64,000 bases of DNA, taken from the NCBI GenBank assembly GCA_020205615.1, contig CM035160.1:6302437-6366436 (forward strand). Direction: 5' to 3'. This DNA comes from Panax quinquefolius. Lineage: Eukaryota > Streptophyta > Magnoliopsida > Apiales > Araliaceae. Under the pieces are notes generated by a model. That model was not told the origin of the DNA and made no database searches. It worked only from the letters and a program-made list of their open reading frames with translations. Positions 24,791-36,700 of this stretch are shown here, in pieces (the stretch's first letter is position 1; every line of letters begins with the position of its first letter). The position numbers and the translations under genes are program-made.

Positions 24791-27700
24791 ATGGGGAGAT
24801 TTATTGGCGGGATTGTGTTGCCTTTGCTGCTTCTAACAGGTATGGATAAATTTTGATATCTGTAAATTTTTATTTTATTTTTTGTCTGCGTGAGTATTAT
24901 TGTAATTGGTTTCATTTATAGTTATTTTGGAGGGTAGAAACTCCAAGAAGAAAGGAAATATAATGGATTGCTGAAGCTGCAGACCTAATATGCTTGGGAA
25001 GAATATAAACATTTTATGACTCTTTAGAATCTATCTAACAAAATACAACTGATTTTGAATTTCCTGCTCACCCTAATAAATCATTCCGTCCAAAGTTTTT
25101 GATAAATCCCACCGTCCATGTGGGACACAGCTAGTAGTTTAATATAGTTCAATGATGGAGACCTGGAACTTGTTTTATTTTTTGTGCTTTTGTTGAACTT
25201 TGTTGGGGGTGCTTTTCTCCGAGAGAGATGGTGAGAACTATGGGCTCTAAGTTAGGCATGGAAACCTATTTAAAAGGTCAAGTTGTACTGTTGGACTCTG
25301 TTTGTGTAGAGTTGTTAGACTCATTTCGTTTCTGCTACTCCCCTTTTTCATTAATATTTATCAGCAATGGAAGAAAAAATTATTATTGAGGCCATTCAAG
25401 TGATTGACATACATATTTCTATTTGGATAGTACAGTACTAGAGCCCATTTCAACTTTCAAAACATGGCCGGTTTTGGGAGCCAGATTAAGTATTTTATAT
25501 TAACATGTATTATATAAGAAAAAGAATGAATTGATTGGATCTATATAGAATCTATTTCAGTACATACAACAGGTCAAGAATCTATGAGGTCACTTAGTGT
25601 AAAAATGTGAAAAGGTTAGGTTGGTACCCTATTCTCCCCTCTCAGCACACTCCCCTATTGGGATAAATAGGGTAATGGTTTTTTTATTTTGTTGTTCCTT
25701 TATATTTTGTAGGTGAAAAAAAGCTAAACCTTTATATGACATAACCCCTAGGAGACGAGCTCTAGTTAGGAATTGTCTTTTTCTTTGAGAACTCTCTTGG
25801 CATAAACTCGGTTGTGCTGCTTCACATTCTTTAGTGATTTTCAGTTATTGCTAGAAATGATGCCAAAAGTTTCAGCTTCTTGTCAAACTCTATATCTATG
25901 ATGTGTTCTCAAAAGAAAACATGTTGTTTTTTGAAATAATGGGTGTCCGGACCTGTTTGAGCATTCGACTAATCCTACAAGAAGAACCCCTCCCCCTCCC
26001 AAACACGGTCCGTGCACCAGGCAAATCTAAACATAAGCTTGTGTCAGTATCCCTTGGAGTTGGCAAGCAAAAGACAACATACACTATACACACTTTTGTT
26101 TTAAGTGTTGGGATTTGATTGATTTATTTGGTTATAGCATATTGCCAGCACTAAGAAGGCTTTTTCCATAATCTCTTTGTTTTGGATGTTCTGTTTTATT
26201 TTTGATATCGATTGAGACCTCCTATCCATCAAAATAAAACAGATCATCCATAAAAGAAAAGAGGGGCTTGATTATCGATAAACTTTTGGCCTAGGTTTAT
26301 TTCTCTAATTAGTATAAACTTCTTTTCCTTTTTTTCTTAAAAAATGTATATGATATATGCATATAGAAAGTGCCTCCACTTTATCAAATGTTACCCGTGT
26401 TATTGTAATTGGACCGATTTTTTTTATTGTTTGTTAAGGACAAACGAATGTATTTTATGTCTAGAAAGTAGAGTTAATCATTTAGCTCCATCGTTGCTGT
26501 AAAAAAGAAAGAAGAAAGGAAAGATAGCGGACAGCTGAAGCTGCAGAGCTGACTACTTTAGAAGAATGGGAAACATGTTGACTGACTCCTTTGCAATAGT
26601 TTAATATTGATGTAAACCATAATCTAGAACTTTTCATTGTAAGTTCTGCCCATAGTACTTTTTCAAGTGTTCTCCAGTCTCCTCCTGGTGAGTTATTGAG
26701 AACTATGGGCTCTAAGTTGATCATCGAAAACTATTTAAAAGGTCAAGTTGGACTGCTGAAGCTCCTAATACGTGCAGACTTTTTTGGCTTCATCCACACC
26801 TTTTTCCCTCCTATAAAATTTCTTCCTTCACAAAGTACAAGAGAAAAGGAACATTAACTACATCGATGCCATTCTAGACTTCTAGTAATTGAGGCATTTC
26901 TTTTCTGGCAAGTTAGTACCAAAGCCCAATTTAACTTTCGGAATAGTGCAGGGGGGTCACCTATGGATCTAAAGTGAGAGTTTTGACACTATTGCTAGAT
27001 ATATTTGTGGCACTGCATATACGAACTTCATTATATAGTTTTCAACATGTATGTGTTTGCTTAAGTAATAATTATAAGTAACATGACCATTGCTTTCACA
27101 TGCCTTTTTTTTTTTGCAGTTGCATTAGTTGATTCGGAGTTGATCTCTCTTGCATCTAGAGTGACAGTTTTGACATTATTGCTAGATTTATTGGCGGCAC
27201 TAAATATTGATCACTGTTTTTACACTAATTTTCATACTATTCTTTTGCAGCTGCGTTCCTGAATTGGAGTTTGATCTCTCTTGTTGATTTGGTAGCTTCT
27301 CTTTTCATTCTATTTCGTGCTCCAAAAAGAGGTGAGCTGCTGCTCCGTATGTCCAATTTCTGAATCCTCATCACTTCTCAGTTGAATTCGTCTCGTGCAA
27401 TATTATGTTGTGGTATAGAAAGATAGTCTATGAAAAACTAAAATGTGTGCATTGTTGTACATTCTGGTATTAAGATTAGATCTTTCCCCAAGTTTTAATA
27501 GTTGAATGGCCATGTTAAGATTATTTAAATTATTTTGATAATTCCATGTCGAGGAAATTGTGTGCACCCTATATACATCACCTTAGTTCTTTCTGTGTGA
27601 AAGTTTGTAGGTTTGCTTGACTATCTTTTGAGTCTATGAAATGCTAGGTCTCTTTTTGTAATTTGAACATATATAGATTACAATATGTCTAAATTCTTTC

Positions 27701-30700
27701 CTACTTGTAATAGCTGCTTTAGCAATTTCTTTTTGTTAACAGTGCTAATGTATTTTCTTTTCCTTCTGTAGGGTTCCGTTTTAAAGGGCTTCTGTTATTG
27801 TGGTCAATTATTATTTTTTCGCTTCTTGTTATTATTTCTCAAGCGACCTTTCTTATTATATGTGCCTGTAAAGGTAATGAATGGAGCGTAGCCGATTCTT
27901 GGTGGGCAAGGTCAATTGGGTTCATGAAGTAAGATATGATTTTGATTCCTGTTTCTAGGCTCATTCTTCTATTTCTTTAAAGCTTATAAGTGTTGTTGTT
28001 TTTTCTTCTTTTCATATTAATGTGGTATACTTTTCCAGACTCCAGTCCTGGAGACATCCTTCAGTAATTTATTTCTTGGTAGTACAAGTATTTGTGGCTT
28101 TCACTGCTTTGACTGAAGTCCACATAAGAAAGTATGGTTTGGTTCTGTTGCACGATTCATGGTGGGCACGCCTCTCATCGGTTGTTGACTATCTAGGTAT
28201 GTGCTATGTAGGTTTTTTATATTTATATTTCTGAAAATTTTAAATTTCAAATTTTAATCCGTTCCTCTTGGTCCTATACATCTCTTTCATGCAAGTTATA
28301 GTTATTTGGCATATTAGTTGGAAGCTGTGATTCGCTATAACTAGATTAAGCATTTAGTATCGGGAGTTATGTATCATAAACTGAGTTGTAATTTATTTTA
28401 CTGTTTGCCACTTGGAAGGTTATCATGCCAGGGTTGCTGCCTGCTTGTTACTGCCTGCCATTCAGCTAGCTGTGGGAATTAGCAAGCCTTCTTGGGTTTC
28501 TTTGCCATTTTTTATTTGTAGCTGCATTGGTCTTGTTGATTGGTCTTTAACAAGCAATTTTCTTGGCCTTTTCAGGTAAATGTTTATAAGTTCTTTTAAA
28601 CCTTTTATTTGTGGTTATTTATTTGTGTATAATACTAATGTTGTGTTTTTACAGCTGCTAATGCCCTTAGTTGCTTATATTTGTGGACATGGTTTTGAAG
28701 GTCGTGGAAGCCTCTTTGGATATATGCAGGTTTCAATGTCATCCTACTTTATGTGTATCAGCTTCCAATAGGGTTGCCATATATGTTCCGTGTGCTAGCT
28801 GAATTTGTTGGGCTGTTCAAGATATCTTCCGATTCTGAACGGCTGGAAGTTTGTTCTGCTGTGTCTCTGGTGGTGTTCTACTTCATGGTATGCACCTTCA
28901 TTAAGTTCTTGACTTATGTTTAAAATTGAGTCAGTTGAAGGCTTACCTTTTGGAGTGAAAATGATGGCTAACTTTCTAAATTAAAATATTTGCATTTATG
29001 GTGGTCCTATCTTTAAATTAACTAGTTGGTAGCCCGTGCAATGCACAGGTAGTTTGAATAATGGATTTAATAATTTGTTAGACATTCATGTCAAAAAAGA
29101 ACTCGAAATACGCAATTCATTTCGTAGCATAACATTAAAAGATTTTCACTTTTCTTTCGATATGCACCCCTTATTCGGCTGATCACCCCATTCGAAGAAG
29201 GAACGTCATGGTGATGAAATAAATTCTGTACAAAACATCACAAAAAATCAAACATTAGTAAATCAAGAAACCAATACTAATATATAATTAGGTGTGAGAC
29301 AATCCTAATTAACAAATCAATTAAAACAAAAAACCAACAAAGAAAAGCATCAATTTAATCATCAAGATCATAATCCCATTTTGAGGTAAAACAAAGAAAT
29401 TTTGAGTGTAGCTTACATCGGTTAACATCTTTTACTTAATGAATCACGTCTTTCTCAAAGCATTACTATTCCTGCATCCAAATTCGATGATTCATATCAT
29501 GTCGGATGAGCAAAATTTGTTTTCTCTAATCACTACATCTACTAAATGTACAAAATTCTAATGGAGTTATAGCATAGAGGTAATCGTGTTAACATATCAT
29601 CAAATGGAGATACCACTGAATACACTTGTAGCCTAGTCTATTGAAATCAAAAGAGTACACATTAGGAGGATGATAACTAACCTACTATGCACCTTTCGAA
29701 ATTCAAGCTCATCAAATTGAAGATTAGTATAGTTCACTTACCTTTCATTGTCTTTAATTTCTACTACCTAAATACACACAAAGAATCAGCTATGAGGTAT
29801 ATAATCTCACTTGTATTTTGACATGCATATATACAATCATTTCCCTGAATTCTTTCAAAACTTTTGTAGAGGAAAGGAATTAAAACTCCCGTCCTCTCTC
29901 CAAATCGCCTTTATTATATCAACCTGAATTCATTTTTAGTAGAGGTGATAAAACAAATAGCTTTCTACATACTGTCAATACTCAATAATACATAAATTGC
30001 TAACATAGAAAGTGAGAGCTGGAATACATGCATATACGATATTTCATACAAGACAGTAAAACAACTGAAGTACTAAATTCATTAATGAACTGAAAATGTA
30101 AAGGAAATATTTGAACATAAAGGTTGACCAATGATTCAGCATTCATGTTCCTGGCCATAATGAACACGACAGTCTAATGACAAAGATGGAAACTGAAAGA
30201 GCAATATCCAAGGGCCATGGAGACAAATGTCAATTTGATGGTCGGGGTTAAGTATCCGTATCTAGTAATGTGTAACTCGTAAGACTTCAGTCATTTCACT
30301 ACTTCACAGGTCATCACCAGGCATCTTATACCGTGTGTAACTCACATAAGACTTCACAAATTCACAGTTTATCGCCAGGACATCTTAACGCAATTCTCCA
30401 AGGCAAGATTTAGCTCTCCAAAAACTAAAATAAGGTAAACAGAACAATATATTACCCAAAAAAAATACATCAAGTCAACATATCGAATACAGGGTGCATA
30501 TCAAAAGAATGTCATTTTATAGTGTTTTGGCATTTAATCATTTCAGTTGCATACTTGTATATATTACCCCCAAAAAAATACATCAAGTCAGCAGAAATTA
30601 ATATTATCTACAGATTCAGAGTCCTCCAATTTTGGAATACCAATAAGTCAACTCTTGGCCCATGTGTGCGTCTACACATATTTACACCTCGTCAAAGCTA

Positions 30701-33700
30701 ACAAATTTAAAGGGATATATAAAATTGATAATAATCCAATTAAATGAAGCACCGACTAAACTATCTCATATGTTGAGTCATAAATCACTTAATTGATGAT
30801 CATGTGATGAGTAATGAGTTGAGTGAACAATGATTATGAGTCATTTTCTAACCATGATGCAAGTTGAAACTCCTTGCAATAAGTTTTGCACTGAAACCCA
30901 ACTAATTCAAAAACCAATTAAATTCACTAACAGTCTAGCACTTCACAAAATATCAATGACGCAAGTCAATCCTTTCAATTTAAAAAATCAGTCCTTCCAA
31001 TTTGAAAAATCGATGAGTGAAATTGACTCATAGTTCATTTGCTACATATATCTAATATTATAATACTCCAAAATTAGCTACATATATCTGTTGGTAGGTT
31101 CCATTCAAATTCGAAATCAAAAACCTAAAAACGGCTTGTGCAATTTAAGCCTGTTATACTTCTTTACTCAGCTCCTAACATAATAATTCTTCGAAACCCC
31201 CCTCCAATGATGATAACAATAGTAGCAGTAGATTTTATAATTGAGATGATGAAAAGAAAAAAAAGGGGAAATACCTTGATGTAATAAGCTTTTTTAATCT
31301 CGGCTTCAATGGCGACGGGACTAACCCCGAGAACATTGTAGTATTCCGTCTCCTTCACCATGGATCTCAGAGCTGATTAGCTTTCTGTCTCTCTCTGTCC
31401 AAAGTTCAGAGATTGTGCGGCAGAGAGTGGTTGCCGGAATTTGAAGTTTCTTAAACCTTCTGGCCACATTTAATATTTGAAAACTCAACATTCTTTCCAA
31501 ATTGCAGCAATCAGAACAAACACCAATTAGCTAAAACCATGGGTAAGAATTAATGTCTTGAATAGTCATGTAATCATGTAAGCCAGTGTGGTATACTTCT
31601 GGTATTGTTAGTCTTGTTGGACTAATATCTGTTCTTGGCTTTTAAGCTTTGCCCTTGGGGTGGAATTCCTACTTCCTAGGCTTATTTTTTGTGTCAAGAA
31701 ATCTGTTCAAATTTCATGCAAGCTGCAGAAGCCTATAAGCAGCTCAAATTTAAGTTTTAATGCAAAGAATAAACAAATAGATTCTCAGATGGGCTCATGA
31801 AGCTAAGAGGCTAAAAACAGTAATTTTTCAATTGAGTGATATTAGTGAAATAGTTTTTCGCAGATAGCTAATTGAGTTCTACCCCGGGCAATCAAAATTA
31901 AGAACTGTAAACTCAACCAGATTGACATTTTTACAGATGAAATTATGCTAACATCACAAAAATGCAGGATTGAGAATCCCTCAATCTTGAATGCAAAAGC
32001 CTCTGCATAAAATTTGAATCTTTTTAACATAAGACTAATTCAAAAAAAAGAAAGAGCACATAGCAGAAACCATATTGGCAAAAGATAAAATTGATCAAAC
32101 TCCATATCTCTAAAATTTTTACCAAAACTTAAAAATCATTAAACCCACCAAGTATTTGACAAAATAACAAAATGGGTTGATCATATATATGGACTATGAA
32201 CAAATCAAATAAAACAGTAAAAAAATTATAGAATTACCTGCAGATCCTTGAAGTACCAATAAAGTAGGAAAGCCACATATTTTCAGCATCAATACAATAA
32301 CTTGCACCATCAAACCCATACCATAGAATGAAAACCAATCTCAAAAATAAAATCAAGTAAAAAGATAGATAGCTTGAAGCAATAACAAAAGGGGGTAAGA
32401 GTTAATAAACTATAATAAAAAGAAACCCACAAAAGAAACAGTGAGAGGCAAGCAATGAGGAAGCAATTTCTTGAAAAGCCCAAAAAAGGGTCGGTGAAAT
32501 GGACAAAAGTAATCAATTTTTGGGTCATCTATAAGACTGTTTTTCAACAATAACATCACAAAAAAAAATACCTGGTAAAGAGGGTCAATTAGGAATTCGC
32601 AAGCTCGGAAATCGATAAAACTGTATTGTTTCCCGGTGGTATATGCCAAGTCGATGGATTGCATTGCTAGTATGCAACAATTTGTGGGAACTTTCATTTT
32701 GGCAAGTCAATTTGTAGAAACTTGTAGAGGGGAACAGAAACAGAGACGGAGAGATTAATACGAACATTTAAGCCCTTGAGATCTGAAATATTAAAATTAA
32801 ACAAAACAAACAATTCTGTCATACACTCATATTAACACTTTCAAACAAACACTGTGAAACAAACACTTTCAAGCAAATAAATTGATTTTTAAGGTAATAA
32901 AAGAAAATAAATGAACAAACAGAGATTAGAGGATTGGAGACCCCTCCATACACTATCAAAATCCAAAGAAAAAGGGAAAGAAGGGTGCATATAATTACCA
33001 GAATTAATAAAATTTTCAATTTTGGATACATAATTTGGGCACAATAGAGACTTACCTCATCCTAAGTTCTTGACTGAGACCCCAATTTTGGCGGACACAG
33101 GGGGCGTCGTCGCCGGAGGCCGTCAATTACTCCACTGCATGTGGTCGTCAGGCTCTGACCATGGCAGCGACAAAATCATCGAGGGTCAGACAATTGTGAT
33201 GGTGCGACAGAAGAAAAATGTGGAGTTAAGTAGGTTGAGATAAGGAGAAGGGGGGATTTATTGCTTGATTGGGAAATTGAAAGGAGCGAGGGACAACATA
33301 TATATGGAAGTGGAAAAGGGGTGAGGAATCTAGGTTTCTGATGCACGGAGAAACATAAGGTAGTGAAGAGGAGACGAATAGTTTATGAGTGAGGTTGAGG
33401 GTGAGGTAAAGGTAAAGGGGACAATGGTTTAATTGAAGGGAAACAGAAGAGCAAGAGTAAGATTGATAGAACAATTTTGAGTTAGCACCGAGTTAACTCT
33501 TAATTAATTAAGGGTTAACTCAACGATTTTTGAAATTAATTTGATTTGATGATGTTATCTTACGTCATCTTGGACGTGTTTTCATATATAAGGATTGATT
33601 GGAGGATAAGTTTTTTATATTATAGTTGCTTATCAGGTCTACGAACTTGTGATGCAAGTTGAGAGAATGGTTATTGTTTGTCATACGAGGTCTCTCTTTT

Positions 33701-36700
33701 TACCTCTACGTTGTAATATAATGTTTTCAGTGTTTGATAATAAAAATACCTAATTTATATCCTCTTTTATCAGTTATTAGTTTTACAGGAGTAGGCATGT
33801 ATGGTATTTACCGAAGCATCTAATGTAGAATTAATTGATTCAAATGGAATATTCTATAGTGTCTTATATAGGATTACAAGGTTGTCCTCATGGATGTAGG
33901 ATAATATGTTCTTAAGCTTATGTGGGGTTTAACCTGATCAAACAAATTTCTATTTAAGATCAAGTGGCATGGGGATATGTGTGACCATGTTGTCTAACAC
34001 GTTGATGAAACTCTCCTTTGGAACCATGAACAATTTTTTGTAGATAAAAGAAGAAATTTTATTAGATAGAAGAGAGTATAAAAAGGGAGGCCGAGTAATC
34101 CTAAGAAATACAAGTGGGAAATAATGAGAAACTAATGAAGCACAAAATATTTTGGCAATTAATGGGTATCCTAGTTTTGAGTCTTGCTGCCACCATAATT
34201 AATCATGATGTTCCTGACCTATTTATGAGAGGATATGTCTGCACATTATACGTGGAGGAGTGTGTTGATGACATTGTTACCTAAGTTACACCCTCTCTAT
34301 CAGCTTTAGTTTTTCTATTTTAAACTAGGGTGGTTGATGGGATCCGAATGTTCCAATTTATGTTGAAATTTTATTTGTTAAGGTGAAGCTGTCATGAAGG
34401 AGGAAAACACGAAGGTTAGACAGGGTTTGTTCTGTAAACTTTGGAATCGAAAACCAGGGATTTGAGGCTATTCCCGTGTTTGCAACAATGACTTGTTAGT
34501 AGCAACCTTCCTATTAGATTGAAAGTTTAAGTGTATTGAGAGCAATTGTTTGACTATTCTAATTACGGACGTATCTTCAAGGTTTAAAGAAGCGATTACA
34601 AGTTCGATCAAAAGTTTATTAGAGCAATTATGGAATAAATAATGCTAATAGATGACCAAATTAACAATTTTAAAGGTATACGGTCTCTAGAAAATTCAAA
34701 ATATTGAATTATATTCGTTCTTTGGTCTTGAAGTCATTTATGCTTGATACTAGGAAATATGTGCAGCTTCGGAAAAGGTATATGAGGGCTTTAGTTGTTG
34801 CTACATGCTGCATAAGGTGAAGTGCGGGAATGATGCAACATTCATGTATTGGGGTGGGGCTGGTTTACATATATTTTTTCTTTATATAAGTGAAAAGAAA
34901 GATTCCCCCTGTTTTGTACAATATTTCATTTTAATCTTACTAAATGGATTTACAGTTATCTTGTGTTAAAGCTGATCTGGAGGATATGGATTTCATCATG
35001 TCCAATAGAGAAGGCAACTTGACTGAGCAGCTTCTTCCCTTGAAGCATTCTTTCTTTATTCGTGAATCGAGGTAACTTACCTGGAATATGTCATGGTTCT
35101 TTATTATGCATTCTTTTTCTAGGATCTTGGTTTTTAGTTGTAAATTGGAAAATAATGATAATGGTCATGCTAGAACAAGCAAATACCTTGACTTGGCAAC
35201 TCCAATCATTGGGATCTTAGTTCTTGGTCAGTGTGTTATCTAATGACTTGCTCAGAAATTTGCTAAATTGTTTTGGTGTTTTTGCAGGTCTGGTGTTAGG
35301 CACACAAATGTTTTAATACGGGGTGCAGTTTTTCGGACATTTAGTATCAATTTTTTCACGTACGGTTTCCCGGTACAAATCCTTAACATTGTAATAAGTT
35401 TTTTTGATGCGTTTCCACTCATTACCTTAATGCTGCCTGTTGCTAGTTTGACATATGATGACATCTACCCTTAAGGTTCATGAACCCACAATTATCCCAG
35501 CACTCGACAGGAAAGGGTTGTAGAAGATATTGCTACTACTTTAGAGCTTGTCTGCTCGAGTACTTAAGTTAGCTTGCATAAAAATAACACATGAAAGGTT
35601 GAAAATTGTGCCTCATACTGTAAACTCTATCAAATGGAAAGACTTTAAAATTTGAACAGTCAAGTTTTCTCTTTGCTATCTAATTAGGAGGAATATAGGA
35701 TATTCCCTTTAAGAATAGTAAGAAAGTGTTTTACGTTGTTAGAAACAATACAATAGCCACCTTTTAACAATTTACAAAATCTAACTTGCTGATTAATTTG
35801 AAGGAGTAATGCGAGAATCTAAAGATGCTTATCTTGCTCATCAAGTCGTTTGCTATGGAAGAGGGAGATCTTGCTCACCTTTGGGCTTCAACCCAGGGGG
35901 CATTTGGGGTGTCTCTAATTCTGACATACACAGAGATGGGGGAACTGTCCTTCATTAGGGACTAGTAGCTTCCTTTTTCCCCCCTTCTTTTTTCGTGCTT
36001 TTGGTTTGAACTCCACATCCTCCATTGGTTTTATTATAACTTTTTGGACCATTTAGATTTGTTTTTCACACAATTTTGAAAGTTTCTGATGTTTATTGTT
36101 TAGCTACTAATTTCTCTAAAAGTAACACGAAATACGATTTGAAAATGAAAGGATTATTTGTCAATTATTATATATTGATATAATAAAATTGTTGTATATC
36201 TTTAGTTTCAGACTACTTTCAGTAGGTAAATTATTTTTCGATTAGGAGTGTGTTTCTTTATAAAATTTAGTTACCAAAGTTATAGTTGTAGGAGAATTAG
36301 AGTCTTTTATATTCTATATGAAATGATTTAATTCATCGTTGAAAGATAAAGTTTAATATATTGGTGATTTAATTCACCCTTCTTTCTTTTTCCTTTATCT
36401 CCTTTTAAACCCTTCAAGACCTTATCTGTCTCAAATTGGCACATGAATTAAAACTGGTACTGTTTTATTTTCACTACCATATTCTGTCTCTACAGCTAAA
36501 CTTAATCCCCATCAAATTGGAATCAGCATCAGTATCCAACAAAATCTGCAAAACAGAATCATGCCTACATAACTCGGGGAAAAGTTAGTCCAGTTGGCAG
36601 AAAAAGATCCAAACAGCACCGCTACCAGCCCACCATCCTTTTAGAACCCGCAAACTGCAACAATCTTATATGTCTTCCATAATTTGTAGCACTTTCACCA

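Larger units (their letters stand above)
29022..33598 (-). mobile_element. Non-autonomous Helitron in PIEZO intron 6
   Basis: On the minus strand the element ends with a hairpin CCTGTGCA/TGCACGGG (plus 29031-29047 region), seven bases, then CTAG, followed by host T, the standard Helitron 3' end. The likely 5' end is TCAATCCTTATATATGAAAA at 33598, preceded by A, fitting insertion between A and T. The 4.58-kb body has no Rep/helicase frame but holds a captured DnaJ exon and other exon-like pieces in the same direction. Removing it leaves an intron of about 1.5 kb. The 3' end is firm; the 5' end is less certain since it has no hallmark beyond TC. Confidence 0.72.

Noticed and set aside
28655..28700. 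Alternative acceptor for PIEZO exon 6 at TTTTTACAG
   Set aside because: Using it gives a stop after two codons; the acceptor before 28701 keeps the family's reading frame.
35373..35474. Read-through of PIEZO exon 8 to an early stop
   Set aside because: The donor at 35373 and the acceptor at 38433 restore the conserved order; the read-through is intron sequence.
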